A program made the position numbers and the translations under genes. A stretch of 38,798 bases of DNA from Pseudomonas sp. GM50 (GTDB lineage: Bacteria; Pseudomonadota; Gammaproteobacteria; Pseudomonadales; Pseudomonadaceae): the NCBI RefSeq assembly GCF_000282375.1, contig NZ_AKJK01000086.1:1-38798 (forward strand), read 5' to 3'. Positions 1 through 8,160 of this stretch are shown here, piece by piece. Every line of letters begins with the position of its first letter. Within the stretch, counting starts at the first letter, position 1. Under the pieces are notes generated by a model. The model searched no databases. It worked only from the letters and a program-made list of their open reading frames with translations, and had not been told where the DNA came from.

Positions 1-21
1 GGGCTTGCTCGCGAAGGCGGC
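1..21. repeat. REP fragment at window edge
   Basis: The first bases contain a GGGCTTGCTCGCGAAGGCGG block typical of one half of a Pseudomonas REP palindrome. The partner arm would lie outside the window. Nothing else is seen before the first gene. Confidence 0.55.
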
Positions 22-104
22 AGATCAGGCGCCACATCAGCCCCAGGCTAGCCGCCACCGCCCATTCGCCGTAGCATCGCGCCATTGTTTAGCCGAGGTG
101 CCTT

Positions 105-332
105 ATGCTGATCCCCCACGACCAACTTGAAGTCGATACCCTGACCCGTCTGATCGAGGATTTCGTGACCCGCGACGGCACGGACAACGGCGATGACACA
201 CCGCTGGAAACCCGCGTCTTGCGTGTTCGTCAGGCATTGACCAAGGGCCAGGCGCTGATCGTCTTCGATCCGGAAAGCGAGCAATGCCAGTTGATGCTCA
301 AGCACGACGTGCCCAAGCACCTGTTCGACTGA
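105..332 (+). CDS. yheU: YheU family protein (UPF0270)
   Basis: This 75-residue acidic protein starts with MLIPHDQL and matches the YheU/UPF0270 family, small soluble bacterial proteins of unknown biochemical role. The family pattern is visible as an N-terminal IPxxxL segment, a central EDFVTRDGTD segment and a C-terminal QAL-KGQALIVFD stretch. Length is normal for the family, about 70-80 residues. A GAGG Shine-Dalgarno sits 6 nt before the ATG. It converges with the csrA-like gene with only 5 nt between the stop codons, so the two transcripts must overlap or share a termination zone. Family membership is confident. The function is unknown. Confidence 0.85.
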   Translation: MLIPHDQLEVDTLTRLIEDFVTRDGTDNGDDTPLETRVLRVRQALTKGQALIVFDPESEQCQLMLKHDVPKHLFD

Positions 333-337
333 GGTTC

Positions 338-523
338 TTAACGGGCTTTGGCTTTGGCCTGTTTGATCTGGATGCGCTCATAAACTTCGGCGCGATGTAC
401 GTTGACCTGCTGCGGCGCTTCAACACCGAAGCGCACGCTGCTTCCGTTGACGGCGAGAACCCGCACGGAAATGTCGTCACCAATGGATATCAACTCGCCC
501 ACAACGCGACTAAGTACAAGCAT
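338..523 (-). CDS. csrA: CsrA/Rsm family RNA-binding regulator
   Basis: This 61-residue protein begins MLVLSRVVGELISIGDD, has the VRFGVEAP core and VHRAEVYERIQ, and ends in a basic tail. This is the CsrA/RsmA fold, a homodimeric post-transcriptional regulator that binds GGA motifs near ribosome-binding sites. Pseudomonas species carry several paralogues; the VVGELISIGDD and Lys/Ala tail are unlike the canonical RsmA and RsmE sequences I know, so this is a secondary paralogue, perhaps RsmI-like. An upstream in-frame ATG at 532 overlaps the Shine-Dalgarno. The ATG at 523 has AAGGA 8 nt upstream and gives the family-standard N-terminus, so it was chosen. The AAGGATG block itself resembles a CsrA site, which would allow autoregulation. 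Confidence 0.9.
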   Translation of the reverse strand: MLVLSRVVGELISIGDDISVRVLAVNGSSVRFGVEAPQQVNVHRAEVYERIQIKQAKAKAR

Positions 524-677
524 GGCATTCATCCTTCAGGGTTACCGGCCCTTGAAGATGCCCGGCGCGTAGCGGGTCTTCAATGCAACAGCAGCAAAAC
601 AGTCTCGCCCTACGGCACAGGATGCCTAACCCTGAAGGACATATCCGACAAACCGGTTTGAATGCAGGACCGATCCT

Positions 678-1010
678 TCAGGAAGCGGAAAAACGCGGGC
701 CGAACAGGATGACGCTCGCCCCGATCACACACAGCGCCACGCCAATCCAGTCCGAGCCCAGCGGACGAATCCGCTCGACCACCGCCAGCCAGCCGATCGA
801 CGCAATGATGTAGATGCCACCGTAGGCCGCATAGGCGCGGCCGGCATAGCTCGCTTCGACCCGGGTCAGCAACACCGCGAACAAGATCAGGCTGAGCAAC
901 GCCGGGATGATCCACCAAGCGCTTCTACCCTGGCGCAACCACATCCAGAAGGCGAAGCAGCCAGCGATTTCGAACAGCGCGGCGAGGAAAAACCACAGGT
1001 AATTGAGCAT
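678..1010 (-). CDS. YnfA/UPF0060 family membrane protein
   Basis: The product is 110 residues and almost entirely four hydrophobic helices: residues about 3-22, 31-50, 58-78 and 85-105. Family hallmarks are the FEIAGCFAFW segment in helix 1 and AYAAYGGIYI in helix 3. UPF0060/YnfA proteins are small inner-membrane proteins related in fold to SMR/EmrE-type transporters. An efflux role has been proposed for some members, but a substrate cannot be read from the sequence. It starts 64 nt upstream of the 3' end region of the next SDR gene transcribed in the same direction, so both may be read on one message (SDR first). The Shine-Dalgarno is weak. Confidence 0.85.
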   Translation of the reverse strand: MLNYLWFFLAALFEIAGCFAFWMWLRQGRSAWWIIPALLSLILFAVLLTRVEASYAGRAYAAYGGIYIIASIGWLAVVERIRPLGSDWIGVALCVIGASVILFGPRFSAS

Positions 1011-1074
1011 GCAGATGTCTCGTGAGGATGGCCGGTTGCGGCCACCCTAACGACGGTCTTGCGCACGGGCAAGT

Positions 1075-1890
1075 TCAGCCTGCGGATTGTTTGGCCTTTG
1101 CGCGCATTTTGTCGGCCATCACGGTCATTTCGTTGTAGAGCACTTGCGGGTCTTTTTGTTTGATCGCCCAGGCCATGCGGCCCTGTTCGTGAGGCAGAAT
1201 CAGGAATACGCCGGCGGCGACCTGCTGATAGATGTAGTCGGCAATGTCGGCAGCGGTGATCGGCGAACTTTCCAGCAATTTGCCGACCTGGGCTTTCATG
1301 GCCGGGGTCGGGCCGCGGAAGGAGTCCAGCAAGTTGGTCTGGAAGAACGACGGGCAAACGACATGCACGCTGACTTCCTCGTGAGCCAGTTCGATCAACA
1401 GACTTTCGGACAAAGCCACCACACCTGCCTTGGCCACGTTGTAGTTGCTCATGGCCGGACCTTGCATCAGTGCCGCCATCGAGGCGATGTTGATGATCTT
1501 GCCTTTGCTTTTCTCCAGCAGCGGCAGGAAGGCCTTGCAGCCCTTGACCACGCCCATCAGATTGATCGCGATCTGCCAGTCCCAGTCTTCCAGCGACAAT
1601 TCACTGAAGAACCCGCCCGAGGCCACGCCGGCGTTGTTAACGATGACGTCAATGCCGCCGAACTTCTCTTCACAGGCTTGGGCGAACGCCGTTAGTTGGC
1701 TGTAGTCACGCACATCACAACGCTGAATGAAACCATCACCGCCGGCTTCGCGAACCAGCTTCAGGGTTTCTTGCAGGCCGGGTTCACTGACATCCGACAA
1801 GGCCAGTTGCCAGCCTTCACGCGCCCAACGCAGCGCGATTTCGCGACCCAGGCCTGAGCCCGCGCCAGTGATCATCATGCGATTTTGCAT
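1075..1890 (-). CDS. SDR family oxidoreductase
   Basis: This classical short-chain dehydrogenase/reductase has 271 residues. The cofactor motif TGAGSGLG is at residues 8-15, NNAG at 85-88, the catalytic Ser at 137 (IINIAS), and Tyr150 and Lys154 in the YxxxK motif (YNVAK). It should reduce or oxidise a carbonyl/alcohol with NAD(P)H; the substrate is not predictable. The reading frame is open upstream to 2013, but the ATG at 1890 places the Rossmann motif at the expected distance and has AAGG 9 nt before it, so the longer version was rejected. It sits upstream of the YnfA-type gene on the same strand. The family call is firm; the function is generic. Confidence 0.85.
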   Translation of the reverse strand: MQNRMMITGAGSGLGREIALRWAREGWQLALSDVSEPGLQETLKLVREAGGDGFIQRCDVRDYSQLTAFAQACEEKFGGIDVIVNNAGVASGGFFSELSLEDWDWQIAINLMGVVKGCKAFLPLLEKSKGKIINIASMAALMQGPAMSNYNVAKAGVVALSESLLIELAHEEVSVHVVCPSFFQTNLLDSFRGPTPAMKAQVGKLLESSPITAADIADYIYQQVAAGVFLILPHEQGRMAWAIKQKDPQVLYNEMTVMADKMRAKAKQSAG

Positions 1891-2186
1891 AGCAAACAGC
1901 CTTGTTGTTCCGGGGAAGATGCTCCGAGTGTAGCGAAGGATAATGCGCGACCCACGCTCCATCAGAGTGCTGAATGGCCGACGATGAATCATGGCGCGGT
2001 TCGGTTGTTTCAACGTTGAGACGCAGTAAAAGAAATAAACGTGCTTTCCAAATACATTAAAAAAAACTGGAATTTTTCTTCATATCCATGAGTCGGATTT
2101 TGTAAGCAGCTAGGATTAATAAAAACGTCCAGCTGATGGCTAAAACGCCAAGTCAAATCCACAACGCTTCCAACAAGGAAACAGAC

Positions 2187-2339
2187 ATGGGCACAATTCT
2201 TATCGTTATTCTTATCCTGTTGCTGATAGGTGGTCTGCCGGTCTTCCCACACTCCAGAAGTTGGGGTTATGGCCCGTCCGGTATCATCGGCGTGGTGTTG
2301 GTGGTGCTGTTGATCCTGCTGCTGCTCGGCAAGATATAG
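2187..2339 (+). CDS. DUF3309 family small membrane protein
   Basis: The 50-residue product starts MGTILIVILILLLIGGLP, then has a short polar loop with HSRSWGYGPSG, and a second hydrophobic helix ending LLLGKI. This is the pattern of DUF3309, two-helix hairpin proteins common in Proteobacteria with no known function. Several DUF3309-like genes are stress-associated, but that is not shown here. An upstream in-frame ATG exists at 2136; the ATG at 2187 is preferred because it has AAGGA 8 nt upstream and gives the family-standard N-terminus. A bidirectional terminator follows it immediately, separating it from the convergent LTA-synthase-like gene. Confidence 0.85.
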   Translation: MGTILIVILILLLIGGLPVFPHSRSWGYGPSGIIGVVLVVLLILLLLGKI

Positions 2340-2354
2340 AGGTTTAACAGGCAA

Positions 2355-2386
2355 AAAAAAGAGGCCCTTGAAAGGACCTCTTTTTT
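2355..2386. terminator. bidirectional intrinsic terminator
   Basis: A GAGG-C-CCTT / AAGG-A-CCTC stem is flanked by a run of six A residues on the left and six T residues on the right, so it can end transcription from both sides. It lies between the convergent DUF3309 and LTA-synthase-like genes. Confidence 0.85.
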
Positions 2387-2399
2387 ATTGTGCCAACTC

Positions 2400-4493
2400 T
2401 TAGTCTGGCTTGCCGTCAACCACACCGGCGGTGTTGTCGATCAGGCTTTTGGTGGCCGTCTGGATGAACGACTCGAGCTTCTGCTTGAGCGCCGCTTCGT
2501 CAGCCGACGCCGGGATTAATTCACCTTTCGGATTAGCGCCCAGTTCGTATTGATACAACTTCGGCGGCATCTCTTTGGGCAGTACCAACACGCGATCCGC
2601 GGTGAGCAATGCGACCGTCTGATCGCTGCCCGATGGCTTGATCACACCAAAACCCTTGTCGCCTTCCGGCAGGTTCAGCAAGTCGCGTCCCCAGCATTGT
2701 TGAATCACGTCGCCACCGATGCGGCCCATGATGGTCGGCACGATGTCGATCTGGGTGCCCACGGTGTGGTCGACCTGACCGAATTTTTCCTGGACACCCG
2801 GACCGATCAGCAGCATCGGCACATTGAAGCGGCCCAGGTCCATTTCGGTGATCTGTTGTTCATTACCAAAACCGTGGTCGCCGACGACCACGAACAGAGT
2901 TTCCTTGAAGTACGGCTCTTTGCGGGCCTTCTCAAAGAACTGACCCAACGCCCAGTCGGAATAGCGCATGGCGGTCAAGTGTTCGTTGAGGCTGCCGCGA
3001 TCGGTCACGCGCGCAACCGGCAATGGCGTCGGCAAGGCGTACGGCGTGTGGTTGGACAGGGTTTGCAGCAAGGCATAGAACGGCTTCTTGTCCTTGCCAT
3101 CGCGTGCCTTCAATTCTTCCAGGCCACGGTTGAACATGTCCTGGTCGGACACGCCCCAGGTCGGATCGGAGAACACCGGGTTGACGAAGTCATTACGCCC
3201 GATGAAATTGGTCATGCCCTGGTTGCTGAAGAAGCCTGACTGATTGTCCCAGGCAAAATCGCCGTTGTAGACATACACATCGTCGTAGTCACGAGCGCTG
3301 AGCAACTGCGGCAGGCCGGACAGTTTGTGGCTGCCTTCAGGCGTCTGCATCAGGTATTCGAAACCCGGCAGGTTCGGGAAGCAGGCCATGGTGGCGAACA
3401 TACCCTGATGGGTATGGGTGCCATTGGAGAAGAAGCGGTCGAACAACAGGCCTTCTTTCGACAGTTTGTCGAAGTACGGCGTGACTTCACCCGGACGACC
3501 CAGAGCGCCCACCGAGTGACCGGCGAAGCTTTCCATCAGGATCACCACCACGTTCTTGATCGGCAGTGTCTTGTTGGCATCGGGGGTGGAGTTGCGGCGC
3601 ACCGCGGCGGTCTCGGGATCGACCAGCTTGTCGCTTGGGGTCAGCAACATATCGCGCACGGTCTGCTGGGCCAAAGGCTGCGGCAGTGTGGCTTTCCAGA
3701 TGTTGTCGCGATCTTCGGACATCCGGCTCTTCGCCGCCGCGATCAGCGACAGCGTGCCGTTGAGGCCCAACTGGTTGGCGAAGTTGGAGTCGGTGGTGTA
3801 AACGTCACCCCAACGCAGCGGCGGGCCTTGACGCAACGTACCGCGAGCCGCGACCACGCAGACCAGCAGGCAGACCACGAACACCACGCCGCGCGCATAC
3901 CACGGAGCCACCTGCCGCGTACTAATGCTGCCACCGCTGAACGGCCCGCGAGGACGCGTGGCGCGGTCGGCGCCCTTGAACGCAAGGGTCAGAATCAACG
4001 TCCCCACGGCCCAGGCCAACAGGTAACGAACCACCGGAAAACCGTACCAGAGCATGCTCATCACGGTTTTCGGGTCTTCTTTCACGTACTGGAAGACCAG
4101 ACCGTTGAGGCGCTGGTGGAACTCGCGGTAAAAGTCCATCTCCATCAGGCCGAGGAACAGCGCGATGCTCGAGACAACGGTCAGCCACAACCGGAAGAAC
4201 CCGCGGGCGGCCATGGCCCTGGCACTGAACAGGGCCAGCAGCAGCGGAATGCTGAGGTAAACCACCAGGCGCAAGTCGAAACGCAGGCCGTTGGCGAACG
4301 CTTCCAGAAAGGTCGAGGCCGGTGTGTCGAGGATCATCGAGCTGTTGTAGACCAGCAGCGCCACGCGCAGCAGGCTGAACATGACCATCATGACCAGGGC
4401 GCACAATAGCGTGTAGGCCAGATGCGATTTGACGGTCGGTTGCAGCAGGCGACTAGAAGCTCGCTGCTGACTCAGGGCGTCCGGGTTTGCCAT
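2400..4493 (-). CDS. LTA synthase family membrane sulfatase-fold protein
   Basis: The 697-residue inner-membrane protein has about five hydrophobic helices in residues 25-230, then a large periplasmic alkaline-phosphatase/sulfatase-fold domain. Metal-site signatures are visible: NVVVILMESFAGHS early in the domain, SNGTHTHQGMFAT with the probable Thr nucleophile, and VVVGDHGFGN near residue 550. This is the arrangement of lipoteichoic-acid-synthase-like phosphoglycerol transferases. Gram-negative relatives (OpgB type) move phosphoglycerol from phosphatidylglycerol to periplasmic glucans. Which acceptor this one uses cannot be told. It is a single gene, with the shared terminator downstream and a REPIN upstream. 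The Shine-Dalgarno before the ATG is poor. The family call is confident; the acceptor is inferred from known relatives. Confidence 0.88.
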   Translation of the reverse strand: MANPDALSQQRASSRLLQPTVKSHLAYTLLCALVMMVMFSLLRVALLVYNSSMILDTPASTFLEAFANGLRFDLRLVVYLSIPLLLALFSARAMAARGFFRLWLTVVSSIALFLGLMEMDFYREFHQRLNGLVFQYVKEDPKTVMSMLWYGFPVVRYLLAWAVGTLILTLAFKGADRATRPRGPFSGGSISTRQVAPWYARGVVFVVCLLVCVVAARGTLRQGPPLRWGDVYTTDSNFANQLGLNGTLSLIAAAKSRMSEDRDNIWKATLPQPLAQQTVRDMLLTPSDKLVDPETAAVRRNSTPDANKTLPIKNVVVILMESFAGHSVGALGRPGEVTPYFDKLSKEGLLFDRFFSNGTHTHQGMFATMACFPNLPGFEYLMQTPEGSHKLSGLPQLLSARDYDDVYVYNGDFAWDNQSGFFSNQGMTNFIGRNDFVNPVFSDPTWGVSDQDMFNRGLEELKARDGKDKKPFYALLQTLSNHTPYALPTPLPVARVTDRGSLNEHLTAMRYSDWALGQFFEKARKEPYFKETLFVVVGDHGFGNEQQITEMDLGRFNVPMLLIGPGVQEKFGQVDHTVGTQIDIVPTIMGRIGGDVIQQCWGRDLLNLPEGDKGFGVIKPSGSDQTVALLTADRVLVLPKEMPPKLYQYELGANPKGELIPASADEAALKQKLESFIQTATKSLIDNTAGVVDGKPD

Positions 4494-4578
4494 GTCGTTT
4501 TAGGACCCATTGGAAGTTGAAGTTTCAAAAATACAGCGGCGCCTTGCCTGATGCTGATCAGTTAAGCGAGCAGAACCT

Positions 4579-4700
4579 GTGGGAGCGGGCTTATGTGGCG
4601 AGGGGGCTTGCCCCCGTTCGAGTGCGCAGCGCTCGCAAATTTTTGGGTCCGCTGCGCGGCCCAACGGGGGCAAGCCCCCTCGCCACAAACCCGCTCCCAC
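4579..4700. repeat. REPIN (paired inverted REP, GGGGGCTTGCCCCC type)
   Basis: Two REP palindromes in opposite orientation make this element. The left arm contains GTGGCGAGGGGGCTTGCCCC and GTGGGAGCGGGCTTATG; the right arm is its reverse complement, ending CCCGCTCCCAC. The middle carries its own smaller inverted segment around GCGCAGCGCTCGC. It occupies the gap between the LTA-synthase-like gene and the START-domain gene (4494-5043). Apart from this and the terminator at 4979-5009, I see no gene or motif in that gap. Confidence 0.9.
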
Positions 4701-4978
4701 ATGGATTGCATTTAACTGACCGGCATCAGCTGTCTCGCCCTCTGTTGGCCATCCTCGGCCCCGGGGCTTGCGCGGTGCGCAAATGTTGCACGATCAACCG
4801 CGGCATTACCATTGATTACTGACCCGCAGGCCCGACTGTCGCTTGTAGCGTTGTGGGACAAGAGACGTGGTGCAAAGTTGCGGGCTGACTCATTGGGACG
4901 CGGGTGAATTGTCTTGGAGGCTTTGTGAAAATTTCGTTCAACGCATATCCAGAAACAAAATAAAGCCCCGCCCTTGGT

Positions 4979-5009
4979 AAAAAAGCAAACGCCCCGATCA
5001 AATCGGGGC
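4979..5009 (-). terminator. intrinsic terminator after START-domain gene
   Basis: GCCCCGAT-TTG-ATCGGGGC forms a perfect 8-bp stem; reading the minus strand it is followed by a spacer and a run of six T residues. It lies about 35 nt beyond the stop codon of the START-domain gene. Confidence 0.85.
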
Positions 5010-5043
5010 GCTGCCCAACAGGCCATATCAAAAGAATACGCGG

Positions 5044-5646
5044 TTACTTCTCGGCGCGTTCTTTCAGGGCTTTCAGGGTATTGAACGGCGCGTCGACCAC
5101 GAACTTGTTGGCCAACCACGACGGCACGCTGCCTCCGGGTTCGGTATGGGCCTGATAAGTCACTTCGACTTGATCGCCCTTAGGCACGAGTTTCCAGAAA
5201 CCTTTGACTTGGGCCACCCGTACAAAACCTTTTTCTTCCGGGATGTACTTGGGCTGCCCTTCCAACTCGCGGGTCAGGCTGCCATCGGCGCCTTCAACAG
5301 TGGTGACTTGCAATACGGAGTCGCGAGGAGTGACCGGCCAAGGGGTATTGAACTGGGTGTAGGTCCAGCTCTGGTTACCTTCATGTTTGAGCAACTTCTG
5401 AGTCTTGCACTCGTGAATCCATGCACAGGCACCCGGCACGTCTTCCTGCAATGCACGCAGTTTGGCCATGGTGGTCTTCATGACGGTCACGCCACGGTAA
5501 GCCTTGTATTGGGAACCGGCCACTTCACTCAAGGACACCTTGATGCCCTCTTCTTCCTTGGCGGTTTTCCATTCTTCGGCCTGGGCCGTGGAGGCCAGCA
5601 AAACCGTCAAACCACACAGCACAGCCATACGATGCAGCGAACCCAT
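5044..5646 (-). CDS. START domain-containing exported protein
   Basis: The 200-residue product has a Sec signal peptide (MGSLHRMAVLCGLTVLLAST ending AQA, residues about 1-22), then a START/SRPBCC lipid-binding domain. Recognisable family features are the GIKVSLSEVAGS start, TPWPVTPRDSV in the middle, GFWKLVPKG, and a helix-forming tail around NTLKALKERAE. Bacterial START proteins of this type are periplasmic and likely bind a hydrophobic ligand, which is unknown. The frame is open to 5712, but the ATG at 5646 begins a proper signal peptide and has AAGGA 9 nt upstream. A strong terminator follows. The YkgJ gene lies 41 nt upstream on the same strand and may be co-transcribed. Confidence 0.85.
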   Translation of the reverse strand: MGSLHRMAVLCGLTVLLASTAQAEEWKTAKEEEGIKVSLSEVAGSQYKAYRGVTVMKTTMAKLRALQEDVPGACAWIHECKTQKLLKHEGNQSWTYTQFNTPWPVTPRDSVLQVTTVEGADGSLTRELEGQPKYIPEEKGFVRVAQVKGFWKLVPKGDQVEVTYQAHTEPGGSVPSWLANKFVVDAPFNTLKALKERAEK

Positions 5647-5687
5647 AGTCTTATTCCTTATTGTTGAAGTTCCGTTCGTTGAACACA

Positions 5688-5942
5688 TCACGCGGCCGTC
5701 ATTTGCTCCCACCAGCCCAGCAACTTGATCGCTTCGTCGCTGCTGCTTCCGCAGACCTCGACATCGGCTTCAAATGCCGAGCACACCGCAGGACGTTCCG
5801 GCTTGCCGAAAATGCTGCACAGGTTATCGGTAGACAGCTGTACGCAACGTTCTCCGGCGGCTTTGCCATTAGGCATTCCGGGAATCGGCGAACTGATGGA
5901 AGGGGCAATGCAACAGGCGCCACAGCCTTCACGGCATCTCAT
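5688..5942 (-). CDS. YkgJ family cysteine cluster protein
   Basis: The product is 84 residues and starts MRCREGCGACC, with further Cys residues in GERCVQL, NLCSIF and AVCSAF. This CxxxxCxxCC pattern is the YkgJ/UPF0153 signature, believed to bind zinc or an iron-sulfur centre; the role is unknown. The frame extends upstream to 6038, but the ATG at 5942 has GAGGAG 9 nt upstream and starts exactly at the conserved cluster, so it was chosen. It is upstream of and probably co-transcribed with the START-domain gene. The 158-nt gap to the next gene would hold its promoter, but I could not pick out clear hexamers. Confidence 0.85.
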   Translation of the reverse strand: MRCREGCGACCIAPSISSPIPGMPNGKAAGERCVQLSTDNLCSIFGKPERPAVCSAFEADVEVCGSSSDEAIKLLGWWEQMTAA

Positions 5943-6100
5943 GACGACAAGCTCCTCGCGACGAGTAAAGGGACGTGGCACAGAGTAACGGCTAAAACGA
6001 CTGTTTAAAATTACCTGAGCCCGGGTTTTTTCGCTCAAACGAACGTGACTGACCAGTCTCCGACAAAGCGTCTGGTCCGCGGGTCACGAATGGGAGGGAT

Positions 6101-6568
6101 TTACTGCTTGAACTCGAACTCCAGCGCCGCGCCTTCAACTTCCCGACGCTCTTCATTGCGCAGTTGCAGCTGCATTTCGTTGCTGAGCAGGCGTCCGTTG
6201 AGCTGGAACGGGCTGCTCTTTTCACCGAACATTTGTGGCAATAGCGCATCGCGTCGGGGCAACCGTACCGTGCCGACCGGCTTCAGTTCTTCGACCATGT
6301 CCTTGGGCAAGCTCAAGTCGAGATTTGCGGAAGGGAGTTTGGTTTTCACGACTTCACTGGCCGGTTTCGACTTGGAAGCAATGGGCGAACGTTTTTTGAC
6401 CGCCGCAGCCTTCTTTTTGGCCGGTGCGGCCTTTTTGACCGCTGCCGTTTTTTTCTCGGTGGTGCTGGCTGTCGGTTTTTCCTGAACGGAAGCCGCCATG
6501 ACGCCTTCCGGGTGACAGGTCAATAACAGGCAGATCAACAACCCGGCGGCAGGAAAAATCGGCTTCAT
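6101..6568 (-). CDS. Lys/Ala-rich exported protein of unknown function
   Basis: The product is 155 residues. Residues 1-25 form a signal peptide (hydrophobic core LLICLLLTC, cleavage near VMA-AS). Residues about 30-75 are a low-complexity Lys/Ala/Pro tract (repeated AAxxKKA and AAPAKKK) resembling histone-tail or TolA-like linkers. The C-terminal half is a short ordered region with LPKDMVEELKPVGTVRLPRR and ends in EGAALEFEFKQ. I do not recognise a family. Similar Lys/Ala tracts cause such proteins to be misnamed as translation initiation factor 2 or histone-like, but there is no IF2 G-domain here. It is probably periplasmic. It lies downstream of the MocR gene on the same strand with an 87-nt gap. 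Confidence 0.7.
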   Translation of the reverse strand: MKPIFPAAGLLICLLLTCHPEGVMAASVQEKPTASTTEKKTAAVKKAAPAKKKAAAVKKRSPIASKSKPASEVVKTKLPSANLDLSLPKDMVEELKPVGTVRLPRRDALLPQMFGEKSSPFQLNGRLLSNEMQLQLRNEERREVEGAALEFEFKQ

Positions 6569-6655
6569 GGACCCAACGGCGTGAACGGCAGAAGGCTATA
6601 TGCTCGCCTGTTGGAGACGACAAGACAAGCGGGCAGTTCAGAACTGCCCAGCCGC

Positions 6656-8095
6656 TCAAAAACCGCTCGCCGTCTCCTGACAAAGTTGCGTCGCCAGCAA
6701 CCCCAACGTCATCAATGCACGCTCGGCCTCGCGGTTCCAGGGGATGCCACAGTTCAGGCGAATGCAGTGATTGAACTGCTCGGTATTACTGAAAATCAGC
6801 CCCGGCGCAATGCTGATGCCTTGCTGCAACGCACGCACATGCAGTTCCTGCGTGTTGACCCGCCCCGGCAGGCTCACCCACAGAATGAAGCCGCCGGTGG
6901 GCCGCGTCATCTGCGTGCCTTCCGGGAAGTACTGCTGGACCGCCAGCTGAAAAGCGCTGAGGTTCTTGCGGTACTCCTGACGGATGTAGCGCAAATGCCG
7001 GTCGTAGCCACCATTCTCCAGATAGGCCGCGATGCCCATTTGCGTGACGCTGCAGGCCGAATGGGTGCTGAAGGTCTGCAAGCGCTGGATTTCCTGCTGG
7101 TACTTGCCGGCGATCATCCAGCCGATGCGCACACCGGGCGACAGGGTTTTGGAGAAACTGGAGCAATAGATCACCCGATCCAGCCGGTCATAGGCCTTGA
7201 GCGACTTGGTGCGACCCTGCTCGAACATCAGTTCGCCGTAAATATCGTCTTCGACCACCTGGATATCGAAATCCGAGGCCAGGCGCAGCAGTTGTTTCTG
7301 CCGCTCTTCGGGCATGGTGCCGCCCAAGGGATTGCTCAGGCGCGTGGTCAACACCAACGCCTTGATCGACCACTGGTTGGCCGCCAACTGCAGGGCTTCG
7401 AGGCTCATGCCGGTGGCTGGATCGCTGGGAATTTCAATGACTTTCAGCCCCAGCAGGTCGGCCAGTTGCAGCAAACCGTAATAGGTCGGCGATTCGGCCG
7501 CGATCAGATCGCCCGGCTGGGTCAACACGCGCAGAGACATCTGCAACGCATCGACGCAGCCGTGGGTGATTACCACTTCCGACGGATCGACCACCACGCC
7601 GGCATCGCGCATGCGGATCGCCACTTGCCGACGCAACGGCTCGAAACCGGGGCTGAACATGTAGCTGAACGCCCGCGGACTATGGAAACGGGTGACTTTA
7701 GCCAGTTGCTGATGCAGCGCCCGCACCGGCAGATAATCGACGCTCGGTACAGCCGCGCCCAACGGGAAGACGCCTTCGCGACGGGATTCGACCAGGACTT
7801 GCTGAATGATGCTGCTGCGGGTGACGAGGCCAGGTCGCTCGACCCGTGCGATGTCCGGGGTTGGCGCCGTGAGCGCTGGCGTCTGGTGCACGTAGTAACC
7901 GGATTGCGGCCGGGCACGGATCAGCCCCTGATCCTCAAGGTTGGCGTAGGCCTGCAACACCGTTGCATGGCTGACGTTGAGCTGCGAGCTCATCTTGCGC
8001 ACCGAAGGCACGCGCTCCCCCGGTTGATAAACACCGCGGCGGATATCTTCGGCCAGTTGCTGAGCAATACGTTGGTAGAGCAAGAGATTGGTCAT
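6656..8095 (-). CDS. MocR-type (GntR/aminotransferase) transcriptional regulator
   Basis: The 479-residue chimera has an N-terminal GntR winged helix (residues about 5-72, with PGERVPSVRKMS and VSHATVLQAYANLEDQGLI) and a fold-type-I aminotransferase domain (about 110-470). The PLP Lys is Lys316 in SSFSKTLSPG, and the PLP-contacting VEDDIYGEL segment lies near residue 281. MocR proteins (for example PdxR, GabR, TauR) use PLP or an amino acid as effector and usually activate a neighbouring gene. Here no divergent partner is adjacent; the convergent OmpA operon and the downstream Lys/Ala-rich gene are its neighbours, so the target is unclear. The upstream region holds repeats that suit an autoregulatory operator. 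Confidence 0.9.
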   Translation of the reverse strand: MTNLLLYQRIAQQLAEDIRRGVYQPGERVPSVRKMSSQLNVSHATVLQAYANLEDQGLIRARPQSGYYVHQTPALTAPTPDIARVERPGLVTRSSIIQQVLVESRREGVFPLGAAVPSVDYLPVRALHQQLAKVTRFHSPRAFSYMFSPGFEPLRRQVAIRMRDAGVVVDPSEVVITHGCVDALQMSLRVLTQPGDLIAAESPTYYGLLQLADLLGLKVIEIPSDPATGMSLEALQLAANQWSIKALVLTTRLSNPLGGTMPEERQKQLLRLASDFDIQVVEDDIYGELMFEQGRTKSLKAYDRLDRVIYCSSFSKTLSPGVRIGWMIAGKYQQEIQRLQTFSTHSACSVTQMGIAAYLENGGYDRHLRYIRQEYRKNLSAFQLAVQQYFPEGTQMTRPTGGFILWVSLPGRVNTQELHVRALQQGISIAPGLIFSNTEQFNHCIRLNCGIPWNREAERALMTLGLLATQLCQETASGF

Positions 8096-8160
8096 GACGC
8101 AGCACTCGATTTCACGGGCATTTTATTCTTGTGTGAAACATTACCGGAACAGTTTGGAAG

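Noticed and set aside
6101..6568. Translation initiation factor 2-like or histone H1-like protein
   Set aside because: Only a Lys/Ala low-complexity tract is shared; a signal peptide is present and there is no GTPase domain.
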